Counted from the first letter of the stretch, positions 22,188-34,258 are shown. The stretch is 64,000 nt of DNA from Teratosphaeria epicoccoides (GCA_021401465.1 JADDMT010000116.1:20992-84991); one strand, 5' to 3'. A program made the numbers and translations. Notes: generated by a model not told the origin, from the sequence alone.

Positions 22188-22962
22188 ATGACAAAGTATA
22201 TTGTTTTGTAGGGCCTACCTCTTACCTTCTTCTAGGAAGAGGATATGCAGAACACTTACTAATGCTACTTCTCGAAGCCTGAGTTTCGAGCTGCATTAAC
22301 TTAGTAGTAGCGCATACTGCTTACAGATGCCTCTATGTAGGAGAAGCTTCTTTCTAAACTTGTAGGTAACTTTAAAGTTACTCTTATAGCTAACGTGTAG
22401 TAGGCGCTATATAGTAAAGCATGCTTCCTTACTATCAAAGCATATTAGATTGACGATAACTAGTCCTTCTATGAAGAGCTGCTTGATTTCTATTCGATTA
22501 AGGGCTCTTACACTAGTGCTAACTTTGCGAGGATAATAGAAAATAACATTGCTTACTACAAACTCTAACGCTAGCTTATAACAATTACTAATAACAACGC
22601 TAGTAACAATAAAACGATAGTCAAGGCTGTGAATGACGCTATCGACGCCATTCGGAAAGAAAATGCCCTATAGGAAGTCGTAGACCTTGAAGCTTTAGAT
22701 AGTAATATTAAAGACCTAGAGCTAGTAAAGGTTCTATGCCTCTTGCATACTATATAGCTCGCTACAGGTAAGCTCTTCAAGGTGTTAAGGGCTAATGCGA
22801 CTAACGAGGATTTAGTTAGGATCTAGGACGAGAAGGAGGCTCAGACTAATCTTAAATTGCTTAAAGCTACGTCGAAAGCTTTAGATAGTAGTTAAAGGGA
22901 ATATACGCTCCTATATCTAATTACAAAGGTCTGTTAATGCTACTAGTACCTTGCATACGACT
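22188..22962 (+). pseudogene. hAT-family transposase, fragment 1 of 3
   Basis: Plus-strand frame from ATG 22,188. Stops TAG/TAA sit at Gln/Trp positions. Reads LPLTFF, KPEFRAAL, KVTLIANV, AYWIDDNWSFYEELLDF, GSYTSANFARIIENN, ITITNNNASNN and VLCLLHTIQLA. These are the conserved hAT/DUF659 landmarks (T-x-D-x-W-like strand, WIDD, TDNASNN, C-x-x-H). The frame continues across the outer Gypsy-A insertion into 33,144. The N-terminal BED finger is not seen; Gypsy-B1 sits immediately upstream. Confidence 0.85.
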
Positions 22963-22967
22963 GTAAG

Positions 22968-23267
22968 TGATACGGTTGATACTAGGGGGCTATTAGAGCC
23001 GCATAGGTTCTAATGTCTGCCCTTAGCATGTAGTGACCCTACTATACATAGCAAGGGGGTCCTTCGTACATACGTTAGCTTGTAGGTCGTCCGAGTAGGA
23101 TTAATGTTTGACGTAGGATGCCCCTACGTCGCTAACCCTACGATACCCCTACAGGGATAGGCTCGGACATGCTTTCCCTAATTAAGGGGCGTCAGGGGTT
23201 ATAAGTACCTCTAGCGCTACCTCTGCAATAAGCAGAAAGTAGCGCTATCTTGTACCTATTAAAAGGT
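22968..23267 (+). mobile_element. Gypsy-A0 5' LTR, truncated (300 of 360 bp)
   Basis: Starts TGATACGG next to GTAAG (22,963-22,967), which recurs at 33,139-33,143 after the LTR ending 33,138. Diagnostic variants are shared with that LTR (for example AATGTTTGACGTAGGATG) and not with the A1 LTRs, so the two form one original pair. It loses homology after TAAAAGGT at 23,267. Confidence 0.85.
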
Positions 23268-23285
23268 TAGCATACCTTCCCTATT

Positions 23286-23520
23286 CGTCTTGAAAACCAA
23301 GGCTCTAAGTAGACCGAGTAACTTGTGTTACTTAGCTTACTTACCTACTTGTCTAACTTGGCCTGCTCGTATGTACCCCTGAGAAACTTAGCCTCTCCTA
23401 AGCTACTTGTGTCACAGACGCGAGTAGCTTACAGTGCAAGAGTGCTACTAGTAAGTAACTTACTACTAGCAGTATACTAGCGGCAAGTAGCTCGGGCACG
23501 TAAGCCGAGCTACTCAAATC
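23286..23520 (+). repeat. cluster of short palindromes (copy 1)
   Basis: Dense hairpin-forming sequence: AGTAGCTCGG/CCGAGCTACT arms with a 9-nt loop (23,486-23,514), GTAAGTAACTTAC, and CTACTTGTG...GCGAGTAG. The same block is at 55,170-55,402. It lies downstream of relic X in both copies. Confidence 0.7.
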
Positions 23521-23859
23521 AAAACAATTTGCATGTAACAGATGTTAAAGTCATGATTTTAGTTAATACTATACATCTCGTTATTATCGCACTATGCTCT
23601 TTTACTATTTACACTAGATCTGACGTACAACGCGAATTAAGCAGATTTGCTAACACTAAACACATATACAGCTTAAACGTAGCTCTTACAATGCCTCTTG
23701 AATTTAAGCAAGCTACTATATCTGACTTGCGCCTTACGCCTGAAGACCTTAATCGGTATAGCTAGTAACAAATGCATAGCTACTACATACTATCTACACA
23801 TCCTGTATCGGCCCTTACACATGAATCTTCTACTCGCCCTCATCCTCTATTCCGTTCTA
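23521..23859. other. duplicated spacer, no supported gene (copy 1)
   Basis: Matches 55,403-55,743. A 78-codon plus-strand frame (23,529-23,765) is open in both copies but shows no gene features. Being downstream of relic X on the opposite strand, it is probably 3' flanking sequence. Confidence 0.5.
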
Positions 23860-24332
23860 CTAGCTTACCTTTACTACTACTAACTTTCCTAAAGCGCTAC
23901 TATTTCGCCTCTCCTGTAGCTTCTTAAAGGTTGTATCATTAAAGACCTTGTCGCTATAGCCCTTAATCTGCTCTGACAAGGTCGAGTCCGTGAATGTAGT
24001 GTGCTACTACAACTAATTATCCCTTAACTTAGAGTCGTCGAGCGCATCCTCTACCTTCTCTACAACGTTCGACTAGTTACTTATAAGATCACACTAATCG
24101 AGTAGAGCGCATGCTATGCTACATCATAATCGTTAGCTAATGTATACTACGTAGCTACTAAACTACTACTAGTACCTCCTATTAATATCGAAGTGCTAGC
24201 GGTATGTTAGTAGCATAACGCTAGTATACTACTAGCATACTTACCTAGCATCTTTTGCCTCTGCCTCTAGCAAAGCTTAGCTCCTACTATTACCTTAGTC
24301 TTTGTCCTTCGCGGTCGAGCTTCGTGTCCTAT
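23860..24332 (-). pseudogene. relic X, C-terminal fragment (copy 1)
   Basis: Closely matches the 3' part of relic X at 55,744-56,215 (same strand). It is cut at CCTAT (24,328-24,332) by the 5' LTR of Gypsy-A1; copy 2 shows the uninterrupted sequence. Translation includes KVEDALDDSKLRD and FTDSTLSEQIKGYSDKVFND. Family not recognised. Confidence 0.6.
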
Positions 24333-24692
24333 TAATACGGTTGATACTAGGGGGCCATTAGAACCGCATAGGTTCTAATGCCTACCCTTAGCATGTAGTA
24401 ACCCTGCTACATATAGCAAGGGGGTCCTTCGTACATACGTTAGCTCGTATGTTATTTAAGAGGGATTAGTTGTCGACATAGGACGCTCCTACGTCGCTAA
24501 CCCTACGGTACCCCTGCGGGGTTAGGCTCGGACATGCTTTCCCTAATTAAGGAGCGTCAGGGGTTATAAGCACCCTTAGCGCTACCTCTGCGATAAGCAG
24601 AAAGCAGCGCTATCTTGTACCTACTAAAAGGTCGGATTACTCTGTTATACTACGAGATATTTCTATATCATATAGCATATACATCTATATTA
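24333..24692 (+). repeat. Gypsy-A1 5' LTR, 360 bp
   Basis: Begins TAATACGG (original TGATACGG, TG to TA) and ends CTATATTA (original ...TATCA). Contains hairpins CATTAGAACC/GGTTCTAATG and ACCCC-TGC-GGGGT. Confidence 0.92.
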
Positions 24693-24741
24693 GTTCTGCT
24701 TTCTCCCCCCTGCTTTGTAGTCTAGCAGAGAATACTACAAT

Positions 24742-27700
24742 ATGTCTAGAGTACTACGAACTCGCAACTAACGCGTAGCGAGCGCTATCCTGAGCGCCCG
24801 CGATAGCGAAGCTAGCCTAAGTAACTAGCCCGCAGAAGTACCCCCTACAAGCGACACTACATCGAGCGACAGTTCCGCTAGAGGCTAATTACGCGGCAGA
24901 CAAGGTAATAGACCCCCCGTATAGGGACTGCAGCTAACCCCGACTATCGACCTAGCCCTTGTAGCCATGATTGTCGATTAGGTCGCGAACTGCCTTGCGA
25001 ACTAGAGCTAGAGCCGTACTGCTTCTAGTAGCGACAACGGCGAGGACGACGAAGACGTCGCCATGAGCAGTACTAATAAACTAGCGGACGAAGAAATCTA
25101 GCGAGATTTCATGCTAGGGACCCGCGAAGACAACTTACTAGGAGGCGTAGACTCTCCGCGTGTTCCTGCGAACCTAGTGCCTAAATTCGGGGCCATAGTA
25201 GGCTAACTAGGAGGTAGTCGTAACGCATGTAACCTGAAGCCGTTTAAGGGAGACACCTTAAAGGAGACTCGAACTTTCTTGCAGGCGTGTAAGGCAGTTT
25301 TCATGCTCAACCTACGCGGATATTCTATAGAGGGCAAACGAGTCGCCTTTAGTGTAATGTAGCTCGAAGAGGATAAGGAACCTCGTAACAATTAGCATAA
25401 GCGGTATGACCTTATGCGGGTCTATGACAGAATGTATATGTAGGCGGACTTTCGCTAGTTCTGTGTTAACTAGGTCGAGGATCCAGGGAATCGCGCCCTT
25501 ACTATGTCTGTTAAGTACAAGAAGGCTAAGCAGGGGAAGGGACAAACAACCTCTAGCTTCGCTACCTACCTTGCCATGCTCGAGAGACAGATACTACTCT
25601 ATACTAAGACGTAACGCATGCGGCACTTGCTTGTTAAACTTGATGACAATCTTCAGAATATAATCATGACTTTTCATGAACTTCTGACAACTCGGTAAGA
25701 CCTCGTGTCCCTTGCGACACGTATGGAAATCACCTTGAAGCGAAATGGAAAATCGGGCGGTAAGGACAATAAGCGTCTAAGCCCCGAGGACCTACTAAAG
25801 GGCCGCTATTACAAGCGCCCTAGGGGTCACGCCTAACGCGGTAGTTCATTCCGGAGGAGCAAGCCCTCTAAGCCAAAAGACGGTAGCGAGAAGCCTCCGA
25901 GTAGCTGCTACATCTGTAGAGCGAGGGACTACTAGGCGGCTCGCTGTCCTAAACGAAGTAATAGGAAGAAGGTAAGCAAGGTGTCCGAAACCTCCCTAGA
26001 GGGGAGGCGAAAGAAGGACAAGCCTAAGACAACCGAATGGCTACTACGGGTATCTAAGCTGTCTGTTACTAATAGTGTAGACTTGTGGCCTGCCTAGCGC
26101 CTATCCGGTGCGGTCTGAGTTAATAGCTCGCTTAAGCTAGTAGACTGTATGTTAGATGACCTTGCGGAGGTTAACGTGATACCCTAGAGGGTAGTCGTAC
26201 GGCTTAGTTTGAAGCCGATCCTAGGAGCCCTGCTGCCTACTATGAAGTCCTTTTAGGGCGAAGGCGTAGCGGCTCAAGGCGCGTACAACGTGCGCCTCTA
26301 ACTCGCGGACTCCTCGGGAGAAGTGCGCGAGACTAATGAAGTCTTCTACGCTAAAGACGTTCCTAATAAGGAGCTCCTACTCGGCCGCCCTTAGCGCCAC
26401 AAGTAGGGAGTCGTTGTTAATGGAGCTACTAACAACTAGTTCTATAGCTCTATAGGCGAAGTTCCTGTAGTGCGGATACGTGACGCACGTAGCTTCTACA
26501 AGGACATGAAGAAGGTCTAATGCATGTATGCGGTCTACATATAGAACGTTAAGGAAGACGTTACCCTTCTACCTAAGTTAGAGGAATACGCCGATATTTT
26601 CGACATAGAGGCTGCGGCCTATGCCTAGGCCCTAGACATAGAACATGCGATTAACCTAAAGGAGGGTTACAATCCTCCGTATTAACCTCTATACCCTATG
26701 TCGGAATCGTAGCTCGAAACACTTCGAGACTACCTCTACAAGGCGCAAAGGAACGCGTGGATCCGACGAAGCGACAGCGAGGCTAGAGCGTTAGTTATGT
26801 TCGTCCTGAAGAAGGACAACATGCTCCGCCTATACGTTAACTATAGGAGCCTTAACGCGGTAACCTAGAAAAACTGCTGCCCCCTACTACTTATTAGCGA
26901 GACGCTTGACCGCCTTAGTCGCGCCGCCATCTTCTTGTCTATCGACTTGAAGGACGCCTACTACTAGATACCGATCCGAAAGGGCGACAAGTAGAAGACT
27001 ACATTCTAAACGTAGTATAGACACTTCGAGTATATAGTAATGCTATTTAGCTTAACTAACGTACTAGCAACGTTCTAAGCGTATATTAACTAGGCCCTAG
27101 CCGGCCTCGTTAACACCTGCTACGTAGTATATTTAGACGATATAATAGTCTACTCTAACTTAAAGGAGGAGCATATTCGGCACCTAAGGATAGTACTAGA
27201 ATAGCTCTACAAGTTCGCTCTGTACGCGAACCTAAAGAAGTGCTCATTCCTGACAGATAGGATTGAGTTTCTTGGATACATCGTCTCTACGGAAGGAGTT
27301 ATCATAGATGACTAAAGGGTGTCCGTAATCGCGGAGTAGCTGCGGCTAACTACCCTCCGAGAAGTGTAGGTGTTCCTAGGATTTACTAACTTCTACTGCA
27401 GATTCATACGATCCTACTCGAAGATCGTGGCTCCTCTCACGGCCCTCGCAAAGGGCGCGATTCGAGGAAAAAAGCCAGGGATAGTGCCTTAGGAGGAGGC
27501 TTAGAGCAAGGCTTTCTCTAAACTTAAAGCAGCTTTCTAAACTACGCCTATACTTTAGCACTTTGACCCTACTACGAAGATCCGGATAGAGACTAATGCT
27601 TCAAAATTTGTAATAGCCGCAATTATATCGCAGCTCTAGTCGCACGAAGGCAGTACGCGATAGTACCTGATTGCCTTCTAGTCGCGGAAGATGCAGGGCG

Positions 27701-29706
27701 CTAAGCTTAACTATAAGACTTACGACTAAGAGCTTTTAGCTATTGTTAACGGCTTTAAGGAGTACTAACACTACCTTGAAGGCATAGCGCACCCTATTAA
27801 GGTGCTTACTAACTATAACAACCTTCGCGGCTTCATGGGCGTAAAGTAGCTAAGTAGTCGGCAAGCAAGGTAGGCGACTTTCCTTACTAGCTTTAACTTC
27901 GTTATCTAGCATCGTTCCGGAAAGACGAATCCGGCTAATAGTCCTTCGTGACAACTAGACTACGACACTAGGGAGGAGGGTAACTAATAGCTTCTCCCTA
28001 TGCTACAAACGAAGCTTGTAGTTTAGGGTAGCGATCTGTCGTTAGCTCCTCTTGTAGGTCGACTACAGGTGTAATAGGGCCTCATGGCCTCCGCTAGTGA
28101 CGAACCCTCCTATCTAGCAGTTATAGCGACCGCGTCTAGCTCGATCTGTGTAGTAGTTAACTAGCTTACATGCGGTAAGCATGCAATGTCTAAAGAACCC
28201 TTTAAAGAAGTCTCGAGACTTATTTAGCGGTTACAAGAGCGAGAACCGGAGTTAATTAATAAGGGTGTAGCCCTCTAGGACACCGCAGGCGGTCCGAAGT
28301 ACTAGACTAAGTCAGGCGACTTGTAGTACTTTAACAATAGGCTCTACGTACCTGCTAACTACGTACTCTGTTTGCAGCTCCTCTATATTTATCATGACAA
28401 TGAACTTGCGGGCTATTTTGGCGTAGAGAAGACAAACGCACTTCTCGGACGCAAATACTAGTAGCCTACGCTAGAACAGGATGTCTCTGACTATGTCAAA
28501 CCCTGCTAGACATGCTAGGTTAGCAAATCTCGGCGCTATTGCCCCTATGGCGATGCTTAGGCGCTCCTACTACTAGAGAGACTATAGCAGGACTTGACCA
28601 TAGATTTTATTACTAATTTGCTGCTAGCAAAGTAGAAAGGCAATATGGTTAATGCTGTCCTTATAGTAGTCGACTAATACTCGAAGATGAATGTCTTCAT
28701 CCTATGTACAAAAAAGTGCACAAGTAGCGAGCTTGCGCGACTACTTCGCGACGAAGTTATATAGCGCTTTAGTGTCCCCCGAAGTATCCTATTAGATCGA
28801 GGTTCTGTCTTTACTAGTGAATACTAGCAAGAATTTGTGTTTAAGGCACGTGTTAAGTACCGCCTAAGTATAGCATTCTATCTACAGACTAATAGTTAGA
28901 CTAAACGTATGAACTAGACTCTTAAGTAGTACCTTTAGTGCTACTACGCTAAGAACCAGGATGCCTAGGCTGACGTAATTCCTATGGCGGAATTTGCAGT
29001 TAATAATAGCGTGCATACTACTATGCGCATGTCGCCATTTTAGATTCTTTATGGCTTTGATCTAGAAATACACCTAGAACCGCCTCAGGACGAGTCTTCT
29101 AAGGAGAGCGTGCTAGCTGCCGCGGAATTAGCGTAGCGTATGCGCAAGGTACATTCGGTGCTAATAGAACACTAGAAAAAGGCCTCAGAATCCTAGATTA
29201 AACATAATAACGCCTATGCTAAATCAATGTAGTACGTAGTTAGTACGAAGGTGTTACAATCGACAAAGAATCTCAAGCTAAAACTTCTAAGCAAGAAGAT
29301 GACGCTAAGGTTCGTCAGACCCTTCTAGATACGCGACGTAATAGGCTCGTAGGCATACTAGCTATCGTTACTATTATCGTATTATGTGCATGACGTCTTC
29401 TATGTATCTCTACTCGAACTATAGGTATAGCGTAAGGGCGAAGAGCCCGCGGACCCGATGCTAGTAGCAGAAGAGAACGAAGAGTAGGAAGTCAAGGGTA
29501 TTAAGAACAGTATGCGGCGTAAGGGCGCAACGTACTATCTAGTAAAGTAGAAAGGATACCTACCTAAGTACACATAATAGGTTCTAGCTAAAGACTACAA
29601 GAACGCTCTAGAAGCTATTCGTGAATTCGAAGAGCGGAGGAGGCGTAAGCAGGGCTTAAGAAGGTCGATTCGTAGGAAGATAAGGGCTTCGGAGCAGAAT
29701 TCTTAA
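24742..29706 (+). pseudogene. Gypsy-A1 gag-pol with chromodomain (decayed, single frame)
   Basis: ATG 24,742 to TAA 29,704-29,706 in one frame (1,654 codons), the same length in A2. Gag capsid (LKPFKGDTLKETRTFLQACK) and zinc knuckle CYICRARDY-x-AARC (25,906-25,947); the expected His is Tyr (CAC to TAC) in A1, A2 and A4. RT with FVLKKDN, SIDLKDAYY and YLDD (27,130-27,141), RNase H IETNASKF, integrase HHCC near 28,390-28,540, DFI near 28,600, LLDRGSVFTS near 28,795, chromodomain near 29,480-29,640 (YYLVK-x-KGYLPKYT). In A1 the second integrase His is Tyr (AGYFG); A4 keeps it (GHFG). Dozens of TAG stops. Confidence 0.9.
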
Positions 29707-29921
29707 CACGTGTATGTAGCGCATAACGCGCGGAGTAATAACAAGAAGCAAACGCCCTACTTATACATCATTAATGCCTTAAGGCACACCTAGAATAAAC
29801 CTAAGGAGAACAAGAGACATGCTTAGATTAGCTTCGTAGCTAATGCTTAGCGACTACTAGTTAGGGACTTCCTAACTAAACCCGAAGTAGGAGAGTCTTT
29901 CTTGTTACGGTCCGCTAGGGA

Positions 29922-31418
29922 CTACCTACCTACACAGGGTCTACTAAACACCCCAAAGCGACTATAAGTGACAGGGGTAGCAACGCTACAAAGAGAGGCT
30001 AGCATCTTCTTCTTTAGTAGGTTACGAGGGAGCTTGTCTTCGGAGCCTATAGTAGCTAGAGAACTAGCGACATCCTTACCGCGCCTAGTCGCGACAACTA
30101 CCTTATCCTTAGCATTAGAAGGCAAAGAGACTCGAGCGCGCTTGCGGCTGTTGCGCTTAGCCCTCGAGATTATCTTGCGCTTCTTGACACAAGTGTCGAC
30201 TACATTATCGGACTTAGTGTCCTCCTTAGGCGCAACTAGTGCGGTGATACTACAGCGCAAAGGGATCACGTTAGGACCGAAGGTATCCTAGACGTTGTCA
30301 TCCTCCTTATCCTCAAAGATCTGGCCTAGAGGCTTGTGCCTTAGCGTCTTGACGGACGTAGTACAGGTCGCAAGCAGGGAAGGTTTAGCTTCCTCGTCGC
30401 TAACCTTAATTTCGGCCCTAGCCTTCTTCTTCTTCTTAGACAGTAGCGTCGAGGCAGCGTAGGCGGCGGCGCTACAATGTGTTAGCTATACGCACGCGAC
30501 AGGATTCGAGTAAGTAACTTACGGCTTAGTCCTTAGGACCGGCTTAGAGGCAGGCTGTCTCTTAGTATGGCGCTAGGGCGTAGCCTTAGCGGCAGGAGCG
30601 GTGAATTACTTGATAACCTTCTTGCGGATCATCTGCGTCTTAAAGTCATCGTTAATAGAGGCAAGGGCCCCGAGTTGCTAACGCTAACAGCTAGTTAGAT
30701 ATTTCTCGACGCTAACGTTAGCCTAGCAGAGAAAGTTAGCATTCATACTCGGAGGGTACCTGCACTATATACGTACTATGGCGAAGGTCTCGACCCTAAC
30801 GGTTAGTACCTTCAAGATCTTCTAGACTAAGTCTACGATTAGACCTAGACAAACGTTTTCGCCTGTTAGCAGAGAGTCAAAGCGAACACTACTATGAGAA
30901 TAGTTAGTAGTCGCAGTAAAGCACAAGAGGGCGCCGAGCAGGTAGGCGAGTGCCTTGTAGTACTTAGCCTGTAGCCTGTTCATAGTTAGAGTGCCTTCAG
31001 TAATCCCCTCGTCGCGCATACTCTAGAAGTTATCGATGTTACGGCAGAGCTAGTTGCACTTGCTATATACCTCTTTAGGGAGGTCTTAGCATTTTTTATG
31101 CTTGCTATTATAGTTGACATAATTGCGGTAGACACTACCCTCATTAAATCTGCTGACGCAGATCTCGGCTACACTTTAGTTAGTATAAGTCACGTATACC
31201 TCGTAGGTAGGAGACGCCTTACTAACACGCGGAGGAGAGATGTGTGCAGCTTGGCTACTAAGGTTGTCGAGGCATCGTCGACATAAGCGACAATCGTGGG
31301 TAGAGCGAGTAGTGTCGAACTTAGTCTATAGCATATAAGCTATTATAGCTAAGACAGGTTGATTAATCTTAATTAATTGATTAAAGAAGAAGAAGCTCCG
31401 GTATAGACCCGCAGACAT
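29922..31418 (-). pseudogene. Gypsy-A1 antisense gene (Cys-rich, basic C-terminus), one intron
   Basis: Opposite strand to pol, between pol and the 3' LTR. ATG at 31,416-31,418, end 29,922, same layout as A2 (39,649-41,145). A1 keeps sense codons that A2 has lost near the start (CGG, CAA). The intron (GTAAGT...CTAAC...TAG, about 51 nt) is at about 30,474-30,525. A TATAAAAA box is at 31,499-31,506, 81 bases upstream. For protein features see the A2 copy. Confidence 0.75.
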
Positions 31419-31498
31419 AGCAAGGCGCAAGCTAAGCGAAATGGGAGCGGAGGTTAATGTTAGTGTCTTAGAACAGGAAGTTTAGGAAAGCGACGAGG

Positions 31499-31506
31499 TT
31501 TTTATA
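31499..31506 (-). promoter_or_regulatory. TATA box of the Gypsy-A1 antisense gene
   Basis: TATAAAAA on the minus strand about 80 bases upstream of the antisense ATG. Conserved at the same place in A2 (39,561-39,568) and A3 (54,348-54,355). Confidence 0.65.
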
Positions 31507-31699
31507 CCCTCTGACAGCCCCCCTGTTGCCTACCGCAACTGTTAAGCTAGTGACTCAAACTACATGCGCAGAGTACCTGCCTTTAGTTAACTCATAAGAG
31601 GACCGAATGATGCAATAATAGATAACGCGGCTATTACGCATGTGCGCCGACTGCACTCATGCTAGCCTACTAGCATGAAAATGTGGCGAGGCCCGCGCT

Positions 31700-31713
31700 A
31701 GGAGCGCGCTCCT
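31700..31713. repeat. 14-bp perfect palindrome in Gypsy-A
   Basis: AGGAGCGCGCTCCT, about 200 bp upstream of the antisense TATA box. Unchanged in A2 (39,354-39,367) and A3 (54,141-54,154). It contains no CpA, so it is not a RIP target, but the symmetry is notable. Confidence 0.7.
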
Positions 31714-32141
31714 GCCGTTTCAAGCGGCGCGCGTAGAGCGTCCGCGTACTTTCCTACTACTCTAAGGTTCTACGACACGTTCTTCATAGTCACGACTAAA
31801 TAGGGCCAGCTAAGCTACTTGGCGAGGCTAGCGCGCATGCTCGCCCTATAATTTCAAGGATTAACTAAAGTACGTGCTTGTAGTGTCCTAATATCTTGAT
31901 CTGCATGTAAAGCGAAGGTGTTACGAAGCCGCCTAACATGTAACAGGTTGAAACCCGCCCGAGTTAGCAGCCTCTGCCCTGTACTCGCTACGAAGGTATA
32001 AAGGTATATGCATAACTTATGTTACGTAGGCTATCTACTTATTTACCCTTACGTAGTGTAAGCGTGCTACATCCCGTACCCTATACGTTCTACGTGCATT
32101 ACTTAGTAAGGCTAGGGACATCCTCATAGGAGGAGGGGCAG

Positions 32142-32502
32142 TGATACGGTTAATACTAGGGGGCTATTAGAACCGCATAGGTTCTAATGCCTACCCTTAG
32201 CATGTAGTAACCCTGCTACATATAGTAAGGGGGTCCTTCGTATATACGTTAGCTCGTATGTCGTCTAAGTAGGATTAGTTGTCAACATGGGACGCCCTTA
32301 CGTCGCTGACCTTACAGTACCCCTGCAGGGTTAGGCTCGGACATGCTTTCCCTAATTAAGGAGCGTTAGGGGTTATAAGCACCCTTAGCGCTACCTCTGC
32401 GATAAGCAGAAAGTAGCGCTGTCTTGTACCTACTAAAAGGTCGGATTACTCTGTCATACTACGAGATATTTTCTATATCATATAGCATATACATCTATAT
32501 TA
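32142..32502 (+). repeat. Gypsy-A1 3' LTR
   Basis: 361 bp, shares A1-type variants with the 5' LTR (TTAGTTGTC-AC, TACCCCTGC-GGGTTAGG). Confidence 0.9.
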
Positions 32503-33138
32503 CGTGCATACTTGCCCTATAATTTCAAAGATTAACTAAAGTATGTACTTATAGTCTCCTGATATCTCGATCTGCATGTGAAGCGAAGGTGTCGCGAAGC
32601 CGCCTAACATGTAACAGATTAAAACCCGCCTAAGTTAGTAGCCTCTACCCTATACTCGCTATGAAGGTGTTAAGGTATATGCATAACACATGTTACATAG
32701 GCTATCTACCTATTTACTCTTACGCGGTATAAGTGTGCTATATCCTATACCCTATACGTTCTGCGTGCATTACTTAGTAAGGCTAGGGACATCCTCATAG
32801 GAGGAGGGGTAGTGATACAGTTAATACTAGGGGGCTATTAGAGCCGCATAGGTTCTAATGTCTACCCTTAGCATGTAGTGACCCTACTACACATAGTAAG
32901 GAGGTCCTTCGTATATACGTTAGCTTGTATGTCGTCTAAGTAGGATTAATGTTTGACGTAGGATGCCCCTACGTCGCTAACCCTACGATACCCCTGCAGG
33001 GATAGGCTCGGACATGCTTTCCCTAATTAAGGGGTGTCAGGGGTTATAAGTAGCGCTGTCTTGTACCTATTAAAAGGTCGGATTACTCTGTTACACTACG
33101 AGATATTTTCATATCATATAGCATAGATATCTATATTA
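32503..33138 (+). mobile_element. Gypsy-A0 3' end: internal remnant plus 3' LTR
   Basis: 32,503-32,812 matches A1 internal sequence 31,832-32,141; 32,813-33,138 is a 326-bp LTR lacking 34 bp between AGCGCT-containing repeats. GTAAG at 33,139-33,143 matches GTAAG before the LTR at 22,968, identifying the outer element's far end. Confidence 0.85.
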
Positions 33139-33769
33139 GTAAGCTAACCTGTGTGAATGTTTTAGATCTAACACATAACGATTAATATTAACGTAAGCGG
33201 GACGCGTAGGAAGCCTTTAATAGTATCTAAGATGCCTTTGCAAAGTAAGGGACCGTTAATAGCGAGAGTATACTATAGGGCAAGCCTCTCTCAGCATAAC
33301 AAGACGTAAAGACCTAATGAGATTCGACTATAATCATGCTTGTCTAATATTAAAAGCTCCGCCCTACTATCGAGAAGTATATTAATAGCCAAGATCTAAA
33401 GTAGCTAGCACTTAATCTATAGGAGTAGAAGGTACTAGATTATGTGATTAACCTTACATGTCTGTTTACGCTTATGACTATAATCATTAGGCAGACGTAA
33501 GGTCCTACACTACATTTTACACTTGCCTTTTACAACATGCTATTCGAGCTTATTAAGAAGGCTAAGAGCAGGCTTCAGAAAAAGATAGCGCTATAGCAAA
33601 AGGTACTCCTTAAAGCGCTTAATAAGGCTTAGGATTAACTTAACAAGTACTACAGAGACACTAGTTACTTGCATGGGGATCTTTACGCAATAGTAGTCCT
33701 TCTAAACCTAAGGATGAAAGATGCTTACTAGAAGACACAAGAGTTTAGTAGCGATCTAGAGTACGTTAA
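33139..33769 (+). pseudogene. hAT-family transposase, fragment 2 of 3
   Basis: Resumes in frame once Gypsy-A0 and one GTAAG are removed. Reads DVKT-x-x-DSTIIMLV, KLRPTIEKYI, VLDYVINLTCLFTLMTIIIR, GPTLHFTLAFYNMLFELI, LNKYYRDTSYLHGDLYAIVVLLNLRMKDAY. These match the second half of hAT transposases (RWNSTY-like motif, PTL, dimerisation region). It stops at the Gypsy-B2 target site (GTTAA, 33,765-33,769). Confidence 0.87.
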
Positions 33770-34258
33770 TGTCATAAGGTTAGGTGCTAATAGCAGGAAG
33801 GGGATCAGGTGTTAGACTCATAGAGCTGTGAAGAATATCGACAATAGCAGTTAACCTTGTAACTAACTCTCCTCTAAGCAAGAGAGGATTAAATTAAGAT
33901 TAAGCACGAAGCTCCTAACTACCTGTCCTAAAGCTACCCCTATATACTAGAGAGACAGAGTAGCTCTGTTAGATCTGTCGATAGACCTAACAGATCTATG
34001 TCTACAGATCTGTAGACTAACCCTATAGATCTAAGGGTCTGTCATCCTATGACAGATCCCTTCTTCCTTGTAGGCCTATAGATCTGTAGACTAACCCTAT
34101 AGATCTAGGGATCTATCTTTACATGACAGATCCTTTCTCCTATGACTATGCCTATAACTTATAGCACTCCTATGACTATACTATGACTTATAGCACTTAG
34201 GACCCTTATGATCCTGTATCCTATAGTACTCTAGACAGTACTCCTAACACTTATGACA
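33770..34258 (-). repeat. Gypsy-B2 3' LTR, 489 bp
   Basis: TGTCATAAG...CTTATGACA ends; contains the AGATCTGTAG hairpins. Confidence 0.92.

Larger units (their letters stand above)
24333..32502 (+). mobile_element. Gypsy-A1: full-length, RIP-decayed chromodomain retrotransposon with antisense gene
   Basis: LTRs 24,333-24,692 and 32,142-32,502, single gag-pol frame, antisense gene, promoter-like region, polypurine AGGAGGAGGGGCAG (32,128-32,141) then 3' LTR. Length 8,170 bp, one base from A2. CCTAT precedes the 5' LTR but is not repeated after the 3' LTR, where more Gypsy-A internal sequence follows, so the right junction is rearranged. Confidence 0.92.

Noticed and set aside
23529..23765. 78-codon frame also present at 55,413-55,649
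   Set aside because: Similarity is explained by the duplicated DNA; no motif, and it lies antisense and downstream of relic X.
29968..30291. 107-codon plus-strand frame in Gypsy-A1
   Set aside because: Mirror of the antisense gene's Lys/Arg-rich C-terminus; no independent support.
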